Numbered from the stretch's first letter, positions 43,467 to 53,401 are shown. The stretch is 64,000 nucleotides of DNA from Pseudobacteroides cellulosolvens ATCC 35603 = DSM 2933 (GCF_001262605.1 NZ_LGTC01000001.1:4784001-4848000), one strand, 5' to 3'. Notes: generated from the sequence alone by a model not told the origin. Translations and numbers: made by a program.

Positions 43467-44651
43467 ATGAGTATACCAAGCAGCACAGGATTTTATGGTG
43501 AGTTCGGAGGACGCTTCGTCCCAGAAAATCTTGTAAAGGTATTAGATGAGGTAAAAGAGGCGTTTTTAAAATTTAAGGATGATCCGGAATTTAAGAAGGA
43601 GCTTGATTATTACTTCAAGTATTTCGTAGGAAGGCCAAACCCCTTATACTATGCGGAAAGACTGACCAAACAGATCGGTGGAGCAAAAATTTATTTAAAA
43701 AGAGAAGACCTCAACCATATGGGGGCACATAAAATAAACAACACAATTGGACAGGTACTTCTTGCAAAACGCCTTGGAAAAAAGAGGATTATTGCAGAGA
43801 CAGGAGCAGGACAGCATGGAGTTGCCACCGCTACAGCATGTGCATTATTTGAAATGGAATGTATTGTTTATATGGGTGAAGAGGATACACGCAGACAGGC
43901 ACTAAACGTTTTCAGAATGGAGCTTTTAGGTGCCAAAGTTGTTCCCGTAAAAACAGGTACAAGAACACTTAAGGATGCTGTAGATGAAGCATTGAACGAT
44001 TTAATGGAAAATTATGAGCACACTTATTATATGTTGGGTTCTGCTGTTGGACCTGATCCTTATCCTGAAATGGTTAAACATTTTCAGTCTATAATAGGTA
44101 ACGAAGTAAAGGAACAAATCATGGAGCTTGAGGGAAGACTTCCAGATTACCTAGTTGCCTGTGTAGGAGGAGGAAGTAATGCAATTGGCTTATTCGCCCC
44201 CTTCTATAACGACAAAGATGTTAATATGGTTGGAGTAGAGCCTGCCGGTAAAGGTATTGATACACCAGACCACGCGGCTACCATATCCTTGGGAAGCCCT
44301 GGAGTTCTCCACGGTTTCAAATGTTATCTCCTTCAGGATGATAAGGGAGAACCGCTTCCTGTTTACTCAATTGCAGCAGGATTGGATTATCCAGGCGTAG
44401 GCCCGGAGCATTCTTTTTATAAGGACAGCGGCAGGGCACAATATGTTACAGCTACCGATAAGGAATCCATAGATGCATTTCTCAAGCTTTCAAAGGTAGA
44501 GGCTATAATACCTGCAATTGAAAGCTCTCATGCAATAGCATATGGTATGAAGCTTGCAGGCGAACTTGGCAAAGATAAGATTATTGTTATATGCCTCTCC
44601 GGCAGAGGTGATAAAGACGTTGCAGAAATAGCAAGTATTCTAGGTAAATAA
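43467..44651 (+). CDS. trpB: Tryptophan synthase beta chain, stand-alone gene
   Basis: TrpB condenses indole with serine through PLP to give tryptophan. The 394-residue protein has the beta-chain motifs GFYGEFGGRFVPENL, KREDLNHMGAHKINN (PLP lysine), ETGAGQHGVATATACALF, the phosphate-binding GGGSNAIG and GLDYPGVGPEHSF, typical of TrpB1 that partners TrpA. No trpA or other trp gene is adjacent, and no T-box or leader was found upstream. The ATG at 43467 has AGAGGAG nine bases upstream. A strong terminator follows. Confidence 0.95.
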   Translation: MSIPSSTGFYGEFGGRFVPENLVKVLDEVKEAFLKFKDDPEFKKELDYYFKYFVGRPNPLYYAERLTKQIGGAKIYLKREDLNHMGAHKINNTIGQVLLAKRLGKKRIIAETGAGQHGVATATACALFEMECIVYMGEEDTRRQALNVFRMELLGAKVVPVKTGTRTLKDAVDEALNDLMENYEHTYYMLGSAVGPDPYPEMVKHFQSIIGNEVKEQIMELEGRLPDYLVACVGGGSNAIGLFAPFYNDKDVNMVGVEPAGKGIDTPDHAATISLGSPGVLHGFKCYLLQDDKGEPLPVYSIAAGLDYPGVGPEHSFYKDSGRAQYVTATDKESIDAFLKLSKVEAIIPAIESSHAIAYGMKLAGELGKDKIIVICLSGRGDKDVAEIASILGK

Positions 44652-44655
44652 TTTA

Positions 44656-44699
44656 TTAGAGATGCATTGGTGGAACTACACTTGCTAATGCATCTCTAA
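44656..44699. terminator. Terminator after trpB
   Basis: TTAGAGATGCATT (44656-44668) pairs perfectly with AATGCATCTCTAA (44687-44699), a 13-bp stem with an 18-nt loop five bases after the trpB stop; shared with the convergent gene at 44714. Confidence 0.85.
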
Positions 44700-44713
44700 T
44701 TTGTTTATTTATA

Positions 44714-45028
44714 CTATATTACGCTCTTCTTCTTTGATCCTGTAGTTTTCGTCTTCCTCATAACCTTACTATTAGCTTCCTCAAATTCCTGCTGTTTTCG
44801 TAATTCTTCCGCTTCAATCCTTTCTTGTTTATCACGCAATTCCATCAATACACTCATCTCAACATCAAGATTATGCAGCTTAAGGCGATCTCCAAATGCA
44901 TCAGGATATACAAACTTTTTTATTCCATACTGCTTTGCAAACTGAATAGATAGAATATCGTTTTCCTGGCTAATCACCTTACCATCTCCATATAGTATGT
45001 GTGTTAATTGTTCATTTACCATATTCAT
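44714..45028 (-). CDS. Hypothetical 104-residue protein with a charged C-terminal helix
   Basis: The N-terminal half (LTHILYGDGKVISQENDILS, IQFAKQYGIKKFVYPDAFG) is a compact beta-rich module resembling small CarD/KOW-like turns at the N-terminus of several clostridial proteins. The second half is a long Glu/Lys/Arg helix (ELRDKQERIEAEELRKQQEF) ending in a basic tail KKKS. I do not recognise a family. ATG at 45028 has GGAGATGG upstream; a second ATG two codons later is possible. Confidence 0.65.
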   Translation of the reverse strand: MNMVNEQLTHILYGDGKVISQENDILSIQFAKQYGIKKFVYPDAFGDRLKLHNLDVEMSVLMELRDKQERIEAEELRKQQEFEEANSKVMRKTKTTGSKKKSVI

Positions 45029-45255
45029 AAATTTTCGTCCATCTCCTATCTTTTTTATTTATATCCAAGTTTATTTATTGATTCCATATGACTAACCCCA
45101 ATACGCTATAAATCAAAATCACAAAGTGGTTTTTCACCATTGTTAACAAAAATAACAACGTGCGGCTTTGACAACTGGACTTACGTTTATCAAAACAACA
45201 CGTTGTATTATAATTTTATCATTTTTATATTTAGCGATGTAAGTAATTTTTTAAA

Positions 45256-45408
45256 TTATTTATTATCTATGTCACCTTTTTTATTATCATCATCCTTTGT
45301 TTCCATTTTTAATGGATGGTTAACACTAATAAACTTTTCAATTAATTTTTGTGAAGGAGATATACCAAAATGCTCTTGATACCAATCAATATACTCATTC
45401 AAATCCAT
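45256..45408 (-). CDS. Small acidic/basic protein of 50 residues, unknown
   Basis: The ATG at 45408 has AAAGGA ten bases upstream. The peptide begins MDLNEYIDWYQEHFGISPS and continues with a helix and a very charged tail (KDDDNKKGDIDNK). The frame is open for another 53 codons upstream, but that part is AT-rich, lacks a site and overlaps a 16-bp inverted repeat, so it is not counted. No family recognised. Confidence 0.5.
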   Translation of the reverse strand: MDLNEYIDWYQEHFGISPSQKLIEKFISVNHPLKMETKDDDNKKGDIDNK

Positions 45409-45445
45409 AAAAAAACATCCTTTCATATAGCAAAAAGTTGAATTA

Positions 45446-45496
45446 ATATATATTAAAAGTGATAAATGTAAGATTATTAGCACTTTTAATATATAT
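45446..45496. repeat. 16-bp perfect inverted repeat upstream of the small gene
   Basis: ATATATATTAAAAGTG (45446-45461) and its complement at 45481-45496 with a 19-nt loop. It lies about 40 bp upstream of the start at 45408 and 160 bp beyond the GH3 gene. Operator, terminator of GH3 or small repeat are all possible; similar ACTTTTAATA occurs near 48203. Confidence 0.55.
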
Positions 45497-45659
45497 AAAT
45501 ATTTTACCACTTCAAAATTTTTGATGTAAGCATTTTTTACAAAGAAATTCGTGTTAACTTTTTCCATATAAAAGAATTAAATTTTCAGGCACCTTTTTAC
45601 AAATCCAATTGGATGCTGTGTATCCTTTGCAGGTTCTTCAACTTACAGCCATAGGCCAG

Positions 45660-48107
45660 TTAATTATTTGATAATAACTTATTAGTATCATCGGTAACAT
45701 CTATTCCTTTTAGCTCTTTACATATCTGATCAATAATAATTTCTATTTCCATTGTGGTTTTATTTTTAAGCAAGGGAACAAAACTTTTTTCCCATATTTC
45801 AGAAAATTTCGTACTTGGAAAGAAAATCATGTCATTGCTGACAATGTCCATAGGATCAATGTTATACTCTGCAAGTTGCTTTCTTATTACATCTACTGCT
45901 CTTATATCGTTAAAGAGTCTTCCGATTATCGAATCAAGCCCATAGCTATAGGGATTTTCACCCACAGCCTTGAAGCGTCCCTCCAGAGTGATGTTTCTTG
46001 ATGAGTTGCCTATAAGAATCTTATAATAGCCGGGCTCTGCAGTCCATTGATTTAGACCTGTATCAAAGCTCGCCAGATCATCTTTCCCCAGTTCAAAAAT
46101 AATTTCCTTTTCTTCTCCAGGCTTAAGAGCAATCTTCTTAAAAGCTTTTAGTTCCTTGGGAGGCTTTTTAAGCATAGATTTTTCAGCTTCTATATAAAGC
46201 TGTACCACTTCCTTACCAGCCATTTTTCCTGTGTTTTTAACTTTGACTTTAACATTAAACTTTTTACCTTTATCCATATCAAATATAGATGATTCCAGAT
46301 TTATATCCGAGATCTCAAAGCTTGTATACGAAAGTCCATAGCCAAAAGGAAACAGCGGCTCTATACCTTTAAAATCATAATAGCGATAACCCACATATAT
46401 TCCCTCACCGTACCACACTTCCCCATTTTCTCCCGGGAAGTTTCCATATGTGGGACAATCTCTGTAATATTTAGGAAAAGTAAGAGGAAGTTTACCTGAT
46501 GGGTTCAAATCTCCAAAGAGAATGTCCGCAGCTGCATGTCCTCCCTCCATACCTGGGAAGAATACACATAACACCGCATCTACATCATTGATCCAATCCA
46601 TCATGCCAACCGGACCCGATATATTTAGAACTACAACAATCTTGCTACAGGATGCCTTAGCTTCTCCAATAACCCTTAATAACATCTCCCTGTCTGCCAG
46701 ATCAATATCCATATCCGGCCGATCGGAGCCTTCCTGCCCCTTAGCTCCAACTGTAATTATAACAGCTTCTGTGTCTATATTTATCTCTTCAAAGGATACC
46801 AATTGACTGCCTATCTTTTCAATTGTACTATCATATAAGTTGGAACTTAAGTCAGTCCAAACTTCAGCACTTCCTCCTCCTGATTCTATAAACTTCCTGC
46901 TGTTTTTTCCAAAGAAACTTACTTTTGAACTTTTATTAAGCGGCAGAACCTCTCCTTTGTTCTTAAGCAGTACAGCACCCTCAGCCACTGCCTTGTATGC
47001 AGCCCTTTTTGAGAAATCAGTGTCGATATCAGTGTATTTGCGTCCTTTCATTACAGGCATCTCAATAAGAATTTCAAGGAAGTTTTCAATGCATTTATCC
47101 AGAACACTCTCGCTCAATCTTCCTGCTTTAACAGCATCAATGAGAGGTTGGGCACTTCTTGGTCCGGGCATCACCAAATCATTCCCAGCCTTTGCCGCTT
47201 CAACCTGGTCATAGGCTGCACCCCAGTCAGACACCACAAAGCCATCAAACCCCCATTGATTCCTCAATACTTCAGTTAATAGCCATTCATTTTCAGTACA
47301 TGCCTTGCCGTTTATCTTGTTGTAAGCTGACATTACAGTTTTTACGCCGCCTTCCTGCACACAAGCCCTAAAACCTGGAAAGTATAACTCATGAAGTGCA
47401 CGTACAGGAATATGTTCATTAATACCCATTCTCTCTGTTTCCTGATTATTGGCAGCAAAGTGTTTTACATTAGCTGCTACGCCCTGACCCTGTATACCTT
47501 TAACAAACTGGGGAGCCAATTTGGCTACAAGGCACGGGTCTTCCGAATAGCCTTCAAAAAGCCGGCCGTTTAATGGGTCTCTGTGGAGATTTACGTTGGG
47601 AGTACCTAAAAGCACATCTATTTTATATGCATTAGCTTCTTTTCCAAGGGCTTTGGCACATACATATACAGTTTCCGGATCCCATGTTGCTCCCAACAGC
47701 ATTCCGGGAGGAAAGCATCCTGGCTCTTTACCTTCCGGCTTCATAGAATTCAATTCGGAATTGGCCATGGTAAGTATCTGTTGATCCTCTTGTGAAAGTT
47801 TACTTGGATTGCCTATATAAGGAAGAATTCTTCCAATTGAGTATAAACCCTCCAAGTCTGATTTATTTGAATTTTCCTCTTCATTGTCATTAATTTTATA
47901 AGTGGCTTGATATATGAATTCCTGATAAAGCTGCATAAAGTTGATACCTGTTCCGCCGTCCAAAAGTAATACCGGAGGAATACCCAAATGCTCAATACCA
48001 CAGGTACGAAACACAGACATTCCTGTAATGAGGCTTGCTTTTTCTTCTAACGTCATATCGTTTATAACTGCCGGGATGGATTCTTTGTCTGTTAATTTTC
48101 TGCTCAT
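45660..48107 (-). CDS. Glycoside hydrolase family 3 beta-glucosidase
   Basis: The 815-residue enzyme has the GH3 plan. An N-terminal barrel carries MTLEEKASLITG, PPVLLLDGGTGINFM, KHFAANNQETERMG, VMSAYNKING and the nucleophile Asp in FDGFVVSDWGAAYDQVEAAKAG. The GH3-C sandwich has EGAVLLKNKGEVLPL and PDMDIDLADREMLL, with the KLPLTFPKYYRDCPTYGNFPG loop. A fibronectin-III-like domain (VKVKNTGKMAGKEVVQLYI) and about 70 extra C-terminal helical residues complete it. There is no signal peptide, so it probably acts on imported oligosaccharides in the cytoplasm. ATG at 48107 follows AAGGAGAA. No transporter or regulator is adjacent. Confidence 0.93.
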   Translation of the reverse strand: MSRKLTDKESIPAVINDMTLEEKASLITGMSVFRTCGIEHLGIPPVLLLDGGTGINFMQLYQEFIYQATYKINDNEEENSNKSDLEGLYSIGRILPYIGNPSKLSQEDQQILTMANSELNSMKPEGKEPGCFPPGMLLGATWDPETVYVCAKALGKEANAYKIDVLLGTPNVNLHRDPLNGRLFEGYSEDPCLVAKLAPQFVKGIQGQGVAANVKHFAANNQETERMGINEHIPVRALHELYFPGFRACVQEGGVKTVMSAYNKINGKACTENEWLLTEVLRNQWGFDGFVVSDWGAAYDQVEAAKAGNDLVMPGPRSAQPLIDAVKAGRLSESVLDKCIENFLEILIEMPVMKGRKYTDIDTDFSKRAAYKAVAEGAVLLKNKGEVLPLNKSSKVSFFGKNSRKFIESGGGSAEVWTDLSSNLYDSTIEKIGSQLVSFEEINIDTEAVIITVGAKGQEGSDRPDMDIDLADREMLLRVIGEAKASCSKIVVVLNISGPVGMMDWINDVDAVLCVFFPGMEGGHAAADILFGDLNPSGKLPLTFPKYYRDCPTYGNFPGENGEVWYGEGIYVGYRYYDFKGIEPLFPFGYGLSYTSFEISDINLESSIFDMDKGKKFNVKVKVKNTGKMAGKEVVQLYIEAEKSMLKKPPKELKAFKKIALKPGEEKEIIFELGKDDLASFDTGLNQWTAEPGYYKILIGNSSRNITLEGRFKAVGENPYSYGLDSIIGRLFNDIRAVDVIRKQLAEYNIDPMDIVSNDMIFFPSTKFSEIWEKSFVPLLKNKTTMEIEIIIDQICKELKGIDVTDDTNKLLSNN

Positions 48108-48499
48108 TTACCATTTCTCCTTATATTTTTTTATAACAATACTATTTATCTCCATTTAATTGATTTTAATAGATTTGCTTAAGACAACTGTAATAGATTT
48201 ATCACTTTTAATACATTAAAAATTCGATAAACATTAATCCAATTCCTTTTTATTCAAAACAAAAATTACTCCCATCGGCTTTATTATAAGCATAAAATTT
48301 TACATTCTAATTTTTAGAAGCTTTGGAAACCCGATCAATATTGATCAGTTTATGTTGAACCTTTATAAAATATAAGATTTGTGATTTATGAAAAATGTTT
48401 TAGAAAATGTTGCTAGTATATATTATAATTAGTACTATAATTTCATAAAAACTACATTTGTTCTATATAATTTAACAATTGTAAATTAGGAGTAAAGTA
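48108..48499. other. 392-bp gene-free divergent region with a 14-bp palindrome
   Basis: No reading frame with a ribosome binding site is seen. The region is AT-rich. It contains the perfect palindrome GATCAATATTGATC at 48333-48346, lying between divergent genes and so placed to act as an operator, and a TTGAAC...TATAAAATATAAG stretch just right of it. Confidence 0.5.
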
Positions 48500-49390
48500 A
48501 TGAAACTGAATGTAAATTGCTTAGTTTGTAATTTGAAGCAAACAATCAAGGTTACAAATATGTTGAAAATAGATTCCAAAAAACAGCAAGAAATAATTAG
48601 AGAAGTACTTTTAAGCTTAGCAGAGGCTGATTTCGACAAATGTAATCCTGAAATCATGAAAAATACCTGGAAAATAATAACCCGTCGAACAAATACACAA
48701 GACCCGTACTCCGAAATAAAAAGGAAAAACAACTTACAATTACTAGAAGTTTTTGATGATGTTGAAGAATTTATTAATAGCTCTGAAGATGAGTTTTTAT
48801 CCTCATTGAAGATAGCTATTATTGGTAACATGATTGATTTTGCAGCTAACGATGATTTCGATTGCGAAGGATTGAATAATATTTTGAAAGATATTAAAAA
48901 CAAGGAACTGGCAATTGATAATAGCAAGCTTCTTTTTGATGGATTGAAGAATTCAAATAAATGCCTGTACATAGGAGATAATTGCTGAGAATGCGTTTTT
49001 GACAAGATATTTATTTGCAGGCTAAAGAAAATCTTTCCTCACTTAAAGATTTATTATGCAGTTAGAGGATACCCTGTGCTAAATGACGTAACGAGAAAAG
49101 AAGCATTGGATATAAACATGGATAGTATTGCAGAAGTCATTGAGAGTGGAGATGCTGCTCCAGGGACTCTGCGATTTAAATATCTAAATGATCAAGGTTA
49201 TTTTAGAGAGCAGGATAACGAAAGTAATATAATTTCTCTTTCTGGTATAGAAAAGAAAGCTGAGATTTTAGTAAATCTATTAATTAAGTTCAACCTTAAT
49301 AAAAGCGGTCTAATAAGGGATAAGATAATAAATACACTTAATGAAATAGAAAAAGAAGAGTATGGTATTCTGAAACAATACATCTATTGA
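48500..49390 (+). pseudogene. DUF89 (ARMT1/damage-control phosphatase-like) gene broken by a TGA codon
   Basis: The first 162 codons match the clostridial DUF89 family: MKLNVNCLVCNLKQTIKV, FDKCNPEIMKNTWKIITR, LKIAIIGNMIDFAA, then LYIGDNC, where a TGA replaces the Gly of the metal-site motif GDNxGE. The same frame continues as ECVFDKIF, KKIFPHLKIYYAVRGYPVLNDVTRKEAL and VIESGDAAPGTL, and then diverges into unrelated-looking sequence ending at 49390. DUF89 enzymes are metal-dependent phosphatases acting on damaged sugar phosphates and cofactors. A single GGA-to-TGA change plus loss of the C-terminal third has inactivated it. Start ATG 48500 has AGGAGT. Confidence 0.8.
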
Positions 49391-49482
49391 AAGATTATAC
49401 AAATTATACTATAGCTTTTTAGTCTTGAACCATTTATTCATCAACTTTCATTTCATCACAGCTTCCTGGGTACAGACACTTA

Positions 49483-50691
49483 CTAGATTCGGTACAGTTC
49501 CTTGGTGTTATCCCGCAGGATTCTCCTTGCGATGAATACGGCGTCTTCATGTGTATAGAATCCCTGATCCACCTGAGCAGACAATACATTAGCAAGTGCA
49601 TGCTCTATCGCCAGAACTGCACCATAGCTCTCCTCACTGGTCCAAGTGTCGCAGCCCCAGTGGATTCTATGGGTCTGCCCCACCTCAAGCAGCTCTAATA
49701 TCATTCTCTGGGAGGCAGATGTAGAGATAATGGGCAGCCAGCATAGATCGGCATAGGTATTTGGGTACTTGTGTACAAGTGCATATACATCCTCCAGCCA
49801 GGGGTAGCTGCCATGGAAGAGTACAAACTTGGTATCAGGATTACGCTCGATCAATTCCCGAAGCTGCATTGCGTTCGTCCGGTCGATAGCACCAAGCCCT
49901 GTGTGATGCTGGAAAGGGATATCCAGCTTAGCGGCAATTTTGCAGGCTGCATCAATCACATAGTCTGAGAAGTCATGCCTGTCCTTGCCGGTGAGCAGTC
50001 TTTTATCCATCCGGTAAAGTTTGGCTATATGATCTCGATCCTGGGGCTGGTAATGTAAATCCCGACCATAGGCAAGTGCACTCTTTAGAGCACTGCAGCC
50101 GCTATTAACCTTTTTAGTAATTTGCTCCTCCATCCAAACGATGAATTCCTCCAGGTCGCCGGGCGGAGACTTACGGGAGCATTGTTCATAGAGGCAAACA
50201 TTATCGTGGTCATGCGGGTTTTCATCCAATGCATATGTGAACATGTTGATTCGGTAAGCAGGTGCAAAAAGATCGGGATGTCCAAGGTCACTGCCCGGCT
50301 TCCAGAAAGCATCCTGCACCACCCGATTGTATCTGCAGTGGTTTCTAAGAATATCCAAGTGCCGTTCGGAATTATTCTCATAGGCAGAGGTTATTTTTTG
50401 GGATATCTCATCCCAATTGTTTGCAGTAATCCGCTCGGGGATATCATACAGTTCTCTAATAGCCTTCTCCAGCCAGAGTAAGTAGGTGTTATACCGATTA
50501 CGCTCAAGGAACAACGCACGCTCATCATGGTTCCGTGCCGCCAACGGCTGGGTGAAGGTGACGTAGCTGTTAGACAGTATCTTGTCCAGTGACATATGTG
50601 AGTAAAAACTGTCCTCCCTGTGATGACAATGTGTAGAGTAGATGCGAATGGCCTTAATATCTTCCAAAATGCGTTCATATGTTTTGTTCAT
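49483..50691 (-). CDS. Amidohydrolase-superfamily protein (uronate isomerase/amidohydrolase-2-like)
   Basis: The 402-residue protein has a TIM-barrel metal hydrolase pattern: STHCHHRED near residue 20 (first-strand HxH), PFQHHTGLGAIDR (strand-4/5 His), VLFHGSYPWLEDVYAL (His), and WGCDTWTSEES (last-strand Asp). This matches amidohydrolase-2 and glucuronate-isomerase-type members without fixing the substrate. ATG at 50691 follows TAGGAG. It is read in the same direction as the rifampicin-phosphotransferase-like gene 50 bp upstream, so the two may form a unit. Confidence 0.75.
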   Translation of the reverse strand: MNKTYERILEDIKAIRIYSTHCHHREDSFYSHMSLDKILSNSYVTFTQPLAARNHDERALFLERNRYNTYLLWLEKAIRELYDIPERITANNWDEISQKITSAYENNSERHLDILRNHCRYNRVVQDAFWKPGSDLGHPDLFAPAYRINMFTYALDENPHDHDNVCLYEQCSRKSPPGDLEEFIVWMEEQITKKVNSGCSALKSALAYGRDLHYQPQDRDHIAKLYRMDKRLLTGKDRHDFSDYVIDAACKIAAKLDIPFQHHTGLGAIDRTNAMQLRELIERNPDTKFVLFHGSYPWLEDVYALVHKYPNTYADLCWLPIISTSASQRMILELLEVGQTHRIHWGCDTWTSEESYGAVLAIEHALANVLSAQVDQGFYTHEDAVFIARRILRDNTKELYRI

Positions 50692-50743
50692 ACAAAATTC
50701 TCCTACCTTAATAAGCTTTAAACCTTTGGTAATTTCAATTTTA

Positions 50744-53401
50744 TCACAAGATTTCTACATACCCTTCTGTTCCATGCACACGAATTCTTTGCCCATCTTT
50801 TATCAGTTTTGTAGCATTTTCCACTCCCACAACTGCCGGCAATCCATATTCACGTGCTATAACTGCACCATGGGTCATCAGACCACCAACTTCAGTGACT
50901 AAGCCTTTTATGGATACAAACAATGGTGTCCAGCTGGGGTCAGTAAAGGAAGTTACTAATACATCTTCATCTGTAAGAATAGCATCTTCCATTTTTAAGA
51001 TGACACGTGCTTGTCCCTCTATAACTCCAGAAGAAACAGGCAGGCCTATAATAGCACCCACTGGGATATTTTCTCGTCTGTACTCACCCACAATGATTTC
51101 ACCATCAGACGTGATAACACGTGGGGGAGTTAGCTTTTCATACAATTTGTACTCGTCTTTTCGTTTGCTGACGATTTGTCTGGTCGCAAGCCCTACTTGC
51201 TGCTCGACCAAGCAATTCGAATAACCTAATCTATTTGTGCGTACGACTTCGTGAAGCTCTTCAAATGTGAGGTAATATATATCTTCTATTTCATGAATAA
51301 CGCCTACTTGTACGAGTTGTTCGGCTTCTTTCAGTAAAGCTTTCTTATAAACAAAGTAGCGACTAATCATACTGTACTTTGGATATTCACGATAGCCGGT
51401 AAAATTCCTGATTAGGTCGATCATTTGCTTTGTTTCTTGAGCTTTTCGTTTACCATTCGGTAATTGCTTCACCCGATTCACTAACTCTTGCTCTTTTTCG
51501 AAAGCTTCCTGTAGTCCTTGTTCAAATTTCCGACTGCTGCTATTTGGCTCAAAGTTTTTTATATTACTGAGAATCAAGGGGACAAGTGTAGTTGGTTTTT
51601 CGCTCCAGCGGGGCTTCGTAATATCGATTTCCCCGGCACATCGCATTCCATATTTGTTGAGATAGGACAGGATTGAGTCCCTGGTTTCCTGTCCGCCGTC
51701 AAACTTAACCAGTCCATCTAAAAAATTGTCATCTTTTACATGTTGTAAATAATCAATTACTTCCGGATAAGGGCGAATCACATCTGCGACATCCAATAAC
51801 TCCAGACCCATTCTTGATGTAATATTGTTTGGCACAGATTGAGAAAGGATATCTGCTACGTTTTTCTCGCCTAGCCACTCCTTCATTTTTTCATTGATCC
51901 ATGATGAAGCATTCATAGCAGCCATAATCACACCCATGTTTTGTGGATTAAATAAGCTCTTCTTTAATTGCTGGATATCTTCCAGTATAAAATCAAATAA
52001 ATCTGATCCTGATCTTGTTTGGATGTTTTGTTTTAATGCTTGGATGGATGTTTGACTGCTTTCAATCAAACCAGAAACGATTGCCGGATTATTTCCTACT
52101 TGTGCCTGAATATCCGCAGGCGACATACCTTTATTGCTTTTTCCGGGACCTTGTTCTTTATTGTCATTTGGTAGCAATTTTATAAAATCCCCCCGCTCTA
52201 TTATGGTAATCAGTGCATCCTTTATGAGGGGATCGTGTTGTCCCATGTTATTTAATAAAATTTCTCTGCTGTCAGGTGAAGTGAGCATATTGGCAACATC
52301 AACAAACAACCTTCCACCAGCTTTAAACATATGTCCGGCTGCTGTTAACTGCCATAAAGACAATCCCAACGGTTTCATGGCATCGGTCATCATTTGCTGA
52401 TGGCCAACAGATATATAAACGTGATTTTCTTGGGTCTCTGCTTCAGGAATGGGGAATAAAGTTGTGATCGGCCGACTCTGGACAATATAAAATGTATCAT
52501 CAGCCAAACACCATTCAATGTCCTGGGGGCAGCCGAAATGTTCTTCGATCTTTCTGCCCATATTTGCAAGGCTCAAAATTTGCTCGTCGGTAAGTGTTTG
52601 TCTTTTCTGCTGCTCAGATGGGACCTCCTGTTTTTTCGTACCCCCATCTTTTAAGGCATAAATAGCCAGCTTCTTGGTAGATATCTTCTTATGGATAACC
52701 TGGCCATTACGCACTTTATAGTTATCAGCATTAATCAAGCCGGATACCAAGGCTTCACCAAGTCCGAAGCTAGCATCAATGGATAAAACCTTCCTGTTAG
52801 AAGTAACGGGATCAGCAGTAAACAAAATCCCTGCTGCCTGTGGGAAAACCATCTTCTGAACAACTACAGAAAGATAGATTTTGCGGTGGTCAAATCCGTT
52901 TTGAATGCGGTAGATTACTGCCCTCTCAGTAAACAGCGATGCCCAGCACCTGCTGATGTGCTTTAGTATCGCATCCCTTCCGATAATATTCAAATAAGTA
53001 TCCTGCTGGCCTGCAAAAGAGGCCGTAGGTAGATCCTCTGCAGTTGCACTGGATCGTATTGCATAGGCATCTTTTTCAGCAAACTTTGTGAGATAACCAA
53101 TAATCTGTTCTTCTATATCCTTAGGAATAGATATTCTTTCGATGACCATGCGAATTTTCTTGCCAATTTCACTAACTTTCTCCCTATCTTCTACTCTGAG
53201 ATGTGATAACTCATCAAATAAACCGTTGAGTTCCTCATTATTTCCAGTTATCTTTTCATATGCTTCTGTGGTAACACAAAACCCTTCCGGTACTAGGATT
53301 CCATTAGCCTTGGATAGTTCACCCAGGTTGGCACCTTTACCCCCAACCATGGAAATCTTTGTTTTGTCAATTTCCTGAAAGCTAAGCACATATGAATTCA
53401 T
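50744..53401 (-). CDS. Rifampicin phosphotransferase-like / PEP-synthase-like enzyme
   Basis: The 885-residue protein has the three-part layout of rifampicin phosphotransferase (RPH, about 870 residues). An N-terminal ATP-grasp has SMVGGKGANLGELSKANGI, AIRSSATAEDLPTASFAGQQ and GILFTADPVTS; a middle substrate domain follows. The C-terminal swivelling His domain has EVGGLMTHGAVIAREYGLPA with the phospho-accepting His. RPH inactivates rifamycins by transferring the beta-phosphate of ATP; the same fold occurs in Bacillus Pps of less certain function. PEP synthases proper have an additional C-terminal PEP-binding barrel, missing here. Start ATG 53401 (or 53404) with AAGGAG. No rifamycin-associated promoter element was recognised. 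Confidence 0.85.
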   Translation of the reverse strand: MNSYVLSFQEIDKTKISMVGGKGANLGELSKANGILVPEGFCVTTEAYEKITGNNEELNGLFDELSHLRVEDREKVSEIGKKIRMVIERISIPKDIEEQIIGYLTKFAEKDAYAIRSSATAEDLPTASFAGQQDTYLNIIGRDAILKHISRCWASLFTERAVIYRIQNGFDHRKIYLSVVVQKMVFPQAAGILFTADPVTSNRKVLSIDASFGLGEALVSGLINADNYKVRNGQVIHKKISTKKLAIYALKDGGTKKQEVPSEQQKRQTLTDEQILSLANMGRKIEEHFGCPQDIEWCLADDTFYIVQSRPITTLFPIPEAETQENHVYISVGHQQMMTDAMKPLGLSLWQLTAAGHMFKAGGRLFVDVANMLTSPDSREILLNNMGQHDPLIKDALITIIERGDFIKLLPNDNKEQGPGKSNKGMSPADIQAQVGNNPAIVSGLIESSQTSIQALKQNIQTRSGSDLFDFILEDIQQLKKSLFNPQNMGVIMAAMNASSWINEKMKEWLGEKNVADILSQSVPNNITSRMGLELLDVADVIRPYPEVIDYLQHVKDDNFLDGLVKFDGGQETRDSILSYLNKYGMRCAGEIDITKPRWSEKPTTLVPLILSNIKNFEPNSSSRKFEQGLQEAFEKEQELVNRVKQLPNGKRKAQETKQMIDLIRNFTGYREYPKYSMISRYFVYKKALLKEAEQLVQVGVIHEIEDIYYLTFEELHEVVRTNRLGYSNCLVEQQVGLATRQIVSKRKDEYKLYEKLTPPRVITSDGEIIVGEYRRENIPVGAIIGLPVSSGVIEGQARVILKMEDAILTDEDVLVTSFTDPSWTPLFVSIKGLVTEVGGLMTHGAVIAREYGLPAVVGVENATKLIKDGQRIRVHGTEGYVEIL

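Noticed and set aside
48986..48988. Selenocysteine at the TGA of the DUF89 gene (C-TGA-E-C context)
   Set aside because: The family has Gly at this position, one base away from TGA, no SECIS-like hairpin with a suitable loop follows within 40 nt, and the gene is also truncated at its 3' end.
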